Positions 57,451 to 64,000 of a stretch of DNA of 64,000 nt are shown in pieces. The stretch is from Zopfochytrium polystomum. Its lineage: Eukaryota > Chytridiomycota > Chytridiomycetes > Chytridiales > Chytridiaceae. Below the pieces are notes generated by a model. That model did not search any database. It was not told the DNA's origin and was given only the letters and a program-made list of their open reading frames with translations. Position numbers and translations under genes: made by a program. The stretch's first letter is position 1. Each line of letters starts with the position of its first letter. Location of the stretch: assembly GCA_025765615.1 (NCBI GenBank), contig JAIVFJ010000276.1, forward strand, positions 1 through 64,000. The letters are read 5' to 3'.

Positions 57451-58366
57451 TACCTTTTCGTGCACGAGACTGTTTGCCTTTCCAACCAGAAGACAGGCAG
57501 GCAGACAAAGCAGTTCCATAAATCAAATCAAACAAACAACCCACATATGTCATTGCGCGAGGGGAAACTACTTGGCTCCCCGAAACAGGGAAAAACAGAA
57601 GACAGCACAGCAGCAGAGAAAGTAAGCTACTTGCTTTTATTTGAAATTCTTCCACCGCGATCCCCTGGCTATTCCCTTACTTTTTCTATTTCGTTCGGGT
57701 TGGGTTGGTAGAGAAGACGTGAAGCAGCGGCGACGGGTTGTTTGCTCGCCGCCTTCGCAGCAAGTTCTGTTCTCTGGAAGGCGCGTCTGATGAACTTGCT
57801 ACAAATGTCTAAGGACAGGGAGGCAGACAAAAAGCTCAACATTGCATTATAGGGAAGATTGATTGGCCACATTCCCGAGCAGAGATGTTGAGACTGTGAA
57901 GAAAGCCACCAGGGATTCACTGCACAGTGCGTTCCCCCAGGTTTCCCTTTTTTCCCCCCCTCTAAATGTCGTTCTGGTTGGAAACGGCGAGTTGCTTGCG
58001 CGCTGGAGCCTTCGTCGCGAGTTTCCTCTCAGTCTGATTTACTTGCAACAAATTTCTACGGGCCTGGGCCCATCCTCAGACTGGAGTGCGAGTGCGTCTG
58101 GGGAGGTGTCTATCGTCGCCCGCAGGGGCTTGCGCGGCAATGCTTCAAGAAAAATATGTATTTATTGGAAAGGTCGGGTGGTGGGCGTTTGCACCAAAAA
58201 AAGTGAACGCCGGGAAAAGGTGAAGGCTGGAGCTGCTCCAACCAAAGGGCAGCTAGGATGCGGAGGAGAGGGGGGAGAGTGGATCATGGGATGGGAATAC
58301 TGCCAATCCAGAAAGAGAACGCCAAGTGGGGGGAGAAACAACCAGAAGAAGGAAACAGCGTCTTGT
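57451..58366. other. Spacer, no gene recognised
   Basis: Unique sequence with short open frames only. The right part should hold the 3' UTR of SDS gene 2. Confidence 0.5.
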
Positions 58367-58675
58367 TCAGTGCCTCGTCGGCTTGTGATTCGACTTGGCC
58401 GCTCCGTTCCTCGAAAGCGCCGACGGGCGGTGCGACGGGTTGTTGTTGTGGTGGTTGTTGTCGTTGTTGTTGTTGTGATGGTTGTTGTTGTGGTTGTGGT
58501 TGTTCGCCTGCGGGCTGTTTGGCGGCGTGCCCATGAAGCTGTCGCGGTTGTAGTCGCCGATCGAACCGTCGCTGCTCGCGCTGCCGGTGCGCGAGCGGGT
58601 GGCGGTTGTGGCGCCGAGGAGCGTGAGGAGGAGGAAGATGGTGTGGAGGAGGGTGTGGAGGGTGGGCGGGTGCAT
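58367..58675 (-). CDS. SDS family protein 2: small secreted/anchored, His/Asn-rich tail
   Basis: 102 residues. The N-terminal hydrophobic stretch is TLLHTIFLLLTLLGATTA. The family motif SSDGSIGDYNRDSFMGTPP starts at about residue 33. A low-complexity His/Asn run (NNHNHNNNHHNNNNDNNHH) follows and the end is basic (KSNHKPTRH). The ATG directly follows a 19-base poly-A leader, as in SDS gene 1. The His/Asn run is encoded by a GTT/GTG repeat on the plus strand, so its length may vary between strains. Confidence 0.7.
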   Translation of the reverse strand: MHPPTLHTLLHTIFLLLTLLGATTATRSRTGSASSDGSIGDYNRDSFMGTPPNSPQANNHNHNNNHHNNNNDNNHHNNNPSHRPSALSRNGAAKSNHKPTRH

Positions 58676-58809
58676 TTTTTTTTTTTTTTTTTTTGCTTTA
58701 TGGGCGCGCTGGTTGATCGGCAAGAGGGGTGAGCGGGATGGGACGCTTTTGTAGATGGAGAGTTGCAAAGTGCTGTTGGTTGCTGTGGTGAAAGCGAGGG
58801 AAGCGGGCG

Positions 58810-58942
58810 TATTTATGGCGGGGGAGGGTGGGGAATTAGGTGAAGACAGCCACTGCTGAGTTGACTGCCAGCTTCCCAATGGCATCCACACCGCTGAGGG
58901 GAGAGCTTGATGTTGAGCGAGTTGTCTTTGTAAGGTGTGGCT
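58810..58942 (-). promoter_or_regulatory. SDS gene 2 promoter: TATA-like box, GCTGTCTTC box, AAGGTGTGGC
   Basis: On the minus strand CATAAATA lies at 58818-58810 and GGCTGTCTTC at 58851-58842. Further up the plus strand reads AAGGTGTGGCTGAAG (about 58931-58945). The first nine bases of that sequence recur near SDS gene 3 and its end recurs near SDS gene 1. Confidence 0.55.
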
Positions 58943-58945
58943 GAA

Positions 58946-59167
58946 GAATCGTTTGGTGCTACTTATTGAAACCCCCCCATCGGCAGTCGGAACCAAGGGG
59001 AATTGCATCTTCTTTTGGGCCTGTTGGGTTCTGCCTGTCACTCTTCGCTCTTTGAAAATATCCGCCATTCGTTGTTTTTTTTTTTCCGTTGGCTCCACTC
59101 GCTGTCTCCTGCGAGAACTCGCGAGCGAGAGCATTTGGATGAATTTGGCCGCAGAAGACACCTTCTT

Positions 59168-59206
<39 letters not shown>

Positions 59207-59785
59207 TGTGTGTGTGTGTGTGTGTTTGGTGTTGCGTGTCTCCGTGTCTGTCGGCGCAATAGGCGCGCTGGTGCCTCCCACTTTTGTTCGCCCAAACAAG
59301 TGGAAAAACTATCGCTGACACGTCAAAAATTACATTTCGAAGACAGCTCGTCGCGAGGGTGGGAAGGGGGCGCATTGCGCTTTTCGAATCAAAAGAGACG
59401 ACGGACAGAGAGAGAAAAACGGCTTGAAGGAGGGGAAGAGGGGTTGGTTATGATGCGCCTGCCTGTCGATAACCCACACCCCGTTGACCGCCCGTCGGAT
59501 TGGCTTCCCCGCTCACTTACTCGGGCTCGACCGGTACTCTGGCCCTGGCTCAGGTAGCATTCAATCACGGATGTGCATACTATCCCCAACACCCTGTATG
59601 ACATGCATGCCTTCTATCTATCCGTCGGACGAGCCATGAGATGGACAAGGACATGCCCAGCACCCCTTTGTCGTTTTGACGTCGTTCCGGCCCAGCCACG
59701 CATTGACCGCCAACCTAGGTCGCGCTGAACGGCGGCGGGGACCCGAATGCGGCAGGCCCCTCTTGAACTCTGCTTTCTTTCGTTC

Positions 59786-59821
<36 letters not shown>

Positions 59822-60029
59822 GGCATACTTGTGTGGAGGATGTTCAGACTGACCCACAAATGGTCTGACACAGACACAAAGTTTGTTCCGCCCTCCTGTC
59901 ACAAAAAAAGGGAGAGACAAGATTGACACTGGATGGTTGGTCTTCCGGCTCCGCTCGGTTCGGCTCCGGTCTTCCACCCAACCCAGGCTGGCAGGATGCG
60001 AAACTGCCAGTGCTCGCGCAGCGCCCTGC
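58946..60029. repeat. Spacer with (GA)n-(GT)n and (CAGA)n arrays
   Basis: A (GA)n tract at 59170-59203 passes directly into (GT)n to about 59224, and a (CAGA)n array of about nine units lies at 59788-59822. Poly-T at 59076-59086. No gene seen. The right end is upstream of kinase-like copy 2. Confidence 0.6.
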
Positions 60030-61793
60030 ATGATGGCGAAGCACATCTTCCCAGCCCCACCTCAACGAATGATGGCTCCACCTGGGCCTCCGCCGGCCCC
60101 GACGCCGCCGTCGCCCCCCCCTGCCGCCGGCCACATCGGCTCGTCCTCCTCTTCTTCTCTGCCGGCACTCTCCCGCCGAGCCTGCCGCCGATTCACCGTC
60201 TCCCGCTCGCTCGCGTCTGCCGCCATCGCCACCGTCCTGCTCCTCCTGATTTTCACCGGAGCCGCCGCTCGCCCCGCGAGCGCCCCCACGAGCCCTACAC
60301 CGGGCACCCTCGATCGCATCGAGAATGTTGGCGGCGTCCGAGCCCAGGTACTTCCGTTGGTGAAACTCCCCCCCATTCCTTCCCAAGTCCCACACCCGTC
60401 CGGCCCTCACGCTTACCTCTCAGATTCCCCTCAAACTGGCGCGCTAGATAAGATCGGACCCGAATAGACGAGCGAAGTCCACATGGCGGGCGACGCCTAC
60501 AGAGCCTCCACCGATGGGAAAAAGTACAATGCTGTGTACAAGAAACTGAAGCCTACGGAGCAGTGGGGAGAGCACGAGGTGGCTGCGACACGCGCTGGTA
60601 TTTTCGATCTTGACCTTTACTTGTGTTGTTTTCGCCGGTCCGCTGCTGTGTTTCACCACCGTAAAATCAATTACAACATCCGCAAAAAAACAAACACCAA
60701 AGCCGGCCAGCTCATCTCCGTCTCGAAAGACTCCATGCTGCAGAAAAAAGTCGGCGAAAAGGGTCTCTCCGACTACGTCGCCTCCGCCGCAAAGGACCCC
60801 GCCGCACGCCGCAAGTTCCAGGCCGCCGGCGACAAGTCGTCGGCCAACGCGGCCAAGCCCAAACTCAGCGAAAACATTTACAAGCAGGCCAAGCTGCACG
60901 AAAAGTCGGTTGGATACGTTCATGCGGACATTCATCCTGGAAATATTAGGATCACGGAAAAGGAGCAGGTTCCTGGGAAGCCAGTTGAGTCGTCGTTGTC
61001 GTCGGGTGGAGTGCGTGGGGACCAGTGTTAGGGCCTGTGGGCGGAAGAACTGATGATCCACTTTCTTTTTTGGAAATAGTATCGAACTGGAAAGGCGGAG
61101 CTGATTGACTGGGGCTCAGGTTGGAATAGAGGGAGAATTAATATTGTTTTGGAGGAACGTCGTTGGCGACCTCCCGCACTGCGCAGTCCCCTGATCCCCT
61201 GACACCCCACCGCCCCACACAAACCGCCTGCCCTCCTTCCCCCTTCCCCCCCACCCCCTCTCCTCTCCACCAATCGCCCCTCAACAGCGCAAATACCCGG
61301 CACCATCGACAAAGACATGCTCAAGCTCGGCGACAAGCTCTCCAAATACTACATCCGCGAAGCGTGCGAAAAGCACGGGTTCGCCTTCCGCAGCGCCGCC
61401 GCCGCCGCGGGGCAACACCTGTTCCGGCGCGCACCACCCGCGACAGCGACGTGCGGGAGGAAGGGCAGCGGCAACGCGGGAAAGGTGCGAGGGGGCTAAA
61501 TAAGCGGGGGCGAAGGAGGGGCAGGGGGGCCGAATGCGATTCTTTTCACATCAAACACTCGCGGCTAACGGGGGGAAATATTTAAAAAAAAAAAAAAAAA
61601 AAAGACCACAGCGACGAAACCAGCGGTCGGCGCCTCTGGGAAGATGACGCAGGCCAAGACCGCCGGGACGACCTCGCCATCCGCCGCGCAGAAGCCAGCC
61701 GCGGCCACCGCGGCGAGGCCGACGAAAGCGGAGGGGGGAGCGCGAGGCAGTGTCAGAGCTGCCGGCAGCGGTAGGAAGAATCCGGGGAAGTAA
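60030..61793 (+). pseudogene. Membrane-anchored kinase-like protein, copy 2, with an in-frame stop
   Basis: Exon 1 (60030-60347) has a Pro-rich start, one hydrophobic segment (LASAAIATVLLLLIFTGAAA) and LDRIENVGGVRAQ. Exon 2 (60453-60597) reads IGPE, then TAG at 60465-60467 where copy 1 has a Tyr codon, then TSEVH, GDAYRAS and NAVYKKLKP. Exon 3 (60703-60986) ends HADIHPGNIRI and PGKP, with a GTTGAGT donor. The next exon (from about 61080) gives YRTGKAELIDWGS. Then comes an exon from about 61290 (KLGDKLSKYYIREACEKHGF), and a last exon (61604-61793) with a Lys/Ala-rich tail ending GSGRKNPGK. Apart from the TAG the gene looks whole, so it is either a recent pseudogene, a gene restarted at VHMAGD without the membrane part, or a readthrough case. 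Confidence 0.7.
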
Positions 61794-62345
61794 TCGGCGA
61801 GATCATGACGAGGATCTGCTGTGGAGGGCGGTATGAGTGTGGATGACTCGTTGAATACCCTTTGGGTTGACAGAGTCTAAGACTATGTGGGCGTGCGTGC
61901 TCGGTTTAGAGGCCGTTAAAAAACAACTGGAGTTCAATCCATCCTGAGCAATCCCCCCACCACCTTTATATGGGATTCCGCGTGCAGTCGGCAATGGGGA
62001 GCTCTTGATTGATCAGCGAAAGCATTTACGCTTCAGTATTCATTTTGCACTCTACTTACCATTCTGAGGATTATCGAAACACATCAATAATGAGGAATCG
62101 ATTGACTTCACGTTGGATCTGTCCTTTTTGAGGAGGCTGTTGAGGAAGGGTGCTCCGTTGATACACCACGGCAGCCCAATCCATCAATCAGCCAATATGG
62201 CGAGTTCTGTCCGTTTCATGAAGGTCGAATGCGGCAAGAACAGCGATTAAGCGCTGTCGCCTTTACGGCAAATTCTTCTGGTTCTCTGGGTCATCAAAAC
62301 AGATGCAACTGATCAAAAAAATGGGAGCCACATACACTTTTCGGA
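61794..62345. other. Spacer between kinase copy 2 and the third remnant
   Basis: Unique sequence with no gene seen; it may hold decayed middle exons of a third copy that I cannot align. Confidence 0.4.
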
Positions 62346-62665
62346 AGTAGCCATCCAATTCCGAGTGATGATCCCACGACCAAGCTTGGCGACAACCTCA
62401 CCAAACACTACATTAGCGAAGAGTGCGAAAAGCACGAATTCTCCTCCCGCAGCAGCGCCTTCCGGCGTGGGTCTTCGGCGGCAGATTGCCGGAAAGAGGG
62501 CCCGGCTGCGGCGGCGCCTGCCGGTCGCGTTCTTTGGCATCAAATGCTTCCAACTAACCGAAAAAAAAACGAAACCGGCGGCCGCTGCCTCTAGACGGAT
62601 AATTTAGGTCAGAACTGCAGGGACTCCTCGTCTGCCGCCGTGCGGAAACCAGCTGCCGAGTAATG
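62346..62665 (+). pseudogene. Kinase-like family, third copy, 3' remnant only
   Basis: The stretch 62378-62470 (AAGCTTGGCGACAACCTCAC, then TACATTAGCGAAGAGTGCGA and AAAGCACGA) matches the HGF exon of copy 2 (KLGDKLSKYYIREACEKHGF). A few A-rich bases later, 62560-62662 resembles the Lys/Ala tail exon and reaches a TAA after CAGCTGCCGAG. No catalytic exons are visible. Confidence 0.65.
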
Positions 62666-63018
62666 GAGCCTTTGGGAAGATTCAAAATAGGAGTGGTCGG
62701 TGTTGTAATAAAAGGTTTATTCCCTGCACAATCGTGCCGTTTATCCTGTGGATTTGGCTTCCGGCCGTGAGCAGAGAAGGAAAGAAAAAAAGGTGCTGCT
62801 TTCGCAACGAGGAAAACAGCTCTGCGAAAGAAAAATGAAGAAAACATGATGGTGGAGAAGAAAGAAAACAAGCCTCCCCAAAGCAGCCAGGGCAGATGGG
62901 GAGGAGGAGGGATAAAACCGAACCTTGGAAAAAAGTACGCTGAAGGGCTAAAATAATCGATGACTGCGTTGGGGCAAGAAAGATAGAAGGAAGCAAAAAG
63001 AAAAGAAAAAATGCTTTT
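62666..63018. other. Spacer, 3' side of SDS gene 3
   Basis: Purine-rich sequence without a recognisable gene. It should contain the 3' UTR of SDS gene 3. Confidence 0.5.
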
Positions 63019-63417
63019 CTAACGACGACGGCGCGCTGCAGCTGCTGCATGGCCGTGGCGCGGAGAGTTTGAGGGAGTGCTGCCCCTGCTGCCACTCTCG
63101 CTGCTGGAGAAGGAGCCGCGCCGCGAGTTGTCGTAGCTGCCAATCGTCGAGTCACTGTGCGCCGGCGAGTGCGGCGCCTGCCACAAAAAAGGCGGATGGG
63201 GCGGGTGGTGGGCCGGTTGGTTATGGGCCGGCTGGTGGTGAGCAGGTGGTGTGAGTGGCGTGGCGCGGGTGAACGAGAAGAGCAAGAGCGCAAGCAACAG
63301 CAGCAGCAGGATCGGAAGCTTCGTGCTCGGGCTGGCGCGGATGCGAACCGCTTGGCGGAATGGCGCGGTTCCGGCCAGCCTTGCAAAGCGGTGGGCTTGG
63401 GGCTGCTGGCGTGACAT
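63019..63417 (-). CDS. SDS family protein 3: signal-anchor type with the SDS motif
   Basis: 132 residues. Unlike its paralogues it has about 33 basic residues before the hydrophobic segment (KLPILLLLLLALLLFSFT), so a type II signal anchor is as likely as a cleaved signal. A His/Pro repeat follows (HHQPAHNQPAHHPPHPP), then the family motif HSDSTIGSYDNSRRGSF, a Ser/Gly stretch (SESGSRGSTPSNSP) and a basic end (AAAARRRR). A second in-frame Met is absent before the hydrophobic part, so the start is fixed. No known family. Confidence 0.7.
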   Translation of the reverse strand: MSRQQPQAHRFARLAGTAPFRQAVRIRASPSTKLPILLLLLLALLLFSFTRATPLTPPAHHQPAHNQPAHHPPHPPFLWQAPHSPAHSDSTIGSYDNSRRGSFSSSESGSRGSTPSNSPRHGHAAAAARRRR

Positions 63418-63540
63418 TTCGTGTAGATTGGTTTTGGAGGTGATGGGCTTGCGGGTTCAGAGTGAGCGTGAAGGGTAGGAGGAGAGTTACTTAACTCGAG
63501 AACTGGAGTATGGGGAACTGTGGAAGAATGGAGGGGGGGG

Positions 63541-63610
63541 ATTTATAGGGATGGCCGGAAGACAGCGCGAGATGTCTTTTGTGTTTGGAGAAGACAAGGT
63601 GTGGCCGTGC
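63541..63610 (-). promoter_or_regulatory. SDS gene 3 promoter: TATA, GCTGTCTTC box, AAGGTGTGGC
   Basis: On the minus strand CTATAAAT lies at 63548-63541, 124 bases before the ATG, and GCTGTCTTCC lies directly upstream at 63566-63557. On the plus strand AAGGTGTGGC is at about 63597-63606. Confidence 0.6.
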
Positions 63611-63830
63611 GCGTGTCTTCGAAGTGACTTGAACGCGTGACTACCAAATTCGGAATGCAGCATTTTCGCGCTTGAAAAAGTCGAAGCCAGTCATCGCTTT
63701 TCGCAAGGAAGACAGGCCAATTGGTCCGACGAGAAATAGGCCACGCGCCCGGTTGCAATTAGACGTGCTGCGAGTGGTTGGGGGCGCTTGGCCTTGGCCA
63801 CTGCCAACTTCACCGCTGGCCAGCTTACAA

Positions 63831-63899
<69 letters not shown>

Positions 63900-64000
63900 T
63901 CTCTCCCTCTCTCTCTCCTCGCCGCAGTCGTCGTTAGGGGTGTGGGGAGTGGCCAAGCATTGGAAAGCATTTTTTTTTCTTCTACTATTTCTCCCTTTTC
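63611..64000. repeat. (CT)n microsatellite and spacer
   Basis: A long (CT)n tract with a few interruptions covers about 63834-63918. No gene seen; the window ends in this spacer. Confidence 0.85.

Noticed and set aside
57236..57519. Upstream extension of the SAM-repeat gene to a Met at 57519
   Set aside because: It would cross the right inverted repeat and start outside the transposon; the ATG at 57231 is preferred.
59780..59825. (CAGA)n array considered as a CRISPR-like or minisatellite structure
   Set aside because: Plain tetranucleotide repeat without spacers.

Overview
This is a nuclear eukaryotic window. Protein genes are broken by short GT-AG introns, two tRNA genes carry internal promoter boxes, and microsatellites and homopolymers fill the gaps between genes. 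The gene set suggests a fungus, and I would guess an early-diverging (chytrid-like) one: a cortical-anchor-type coiled-coil/PH protein, an F-box/leucine-rich protein, a PHD plus linker-histone-fold protein, and a transposon mix of KDZ, DIRS, chromovirus, Ty1/copia and IS630/Tc1 types. The organism call is inference.

Layout. 1-1.7 kb: decayed KDZ transposase running off the left edge. 4.5-6.5 kb: PHD-finger/H15 gene. 7.2-9.7 kb: F-box/LRR gene. 10.3-14.5 kb: Num1/Mcp5-like coiled-coil gene with two PH segments. 14.7-18.0 kb: long coiled-coil protein with a possible membrane tail. 19.7-23.1 kb and 29.3-32.6 kb: two paralogous 11-12-exon genes (family AG, 'gene A' and 'gene B') whose resolved internal introns are all phase 1. 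Between them lies a 5.07-kb DIRS retrotransposon (23.7-28.8 kb) with its terminal and internal complementary repeats intact. 34.4-35.8 kb: kinase-like gene, copy 1. 36-47 kb: transposon-rich island with two tRNA genes, a PIF/Harbinger-like MITE, a solo LTR, and a complete chromovirus nested in a decayed Ty1/copia element. 47.5-49.7 kb: a permuted-papain-like protease/amidase fused to two DM9 repeats. 50.3-52.6 kb: a disordered nuclear-type protein with KEN and FGF motifs. 53.4-63.6 kb: three genes of an unrecognised small secreted/anchored family (SDS), an IS630/Tc1-type transposon carrying a second SAM-like gene, kinase-like copy 2 (with an in-frame stop) and a third kinase-like remnant.

Three things look new. 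(1) The family AG modular genes: exon-by-exon paralogy, symmetrical exons, glycine-rich helical modules and basic tails. (2) The SDS family: three genes share a short STIG[DS]YD-type motif, and their promoters share a GCTGTCTTC box just upstream of a TATA box. (3) A duplicated, membrane-anchored mini-kinase family with HxDxxxxN and DWG motifs and a Lys/Ala-rich tail. Exon borders were worked out by hand from splice signals, reading-frame continuity and comparison between paralogues. No homology search was run, so family names rest on recognised motifs.
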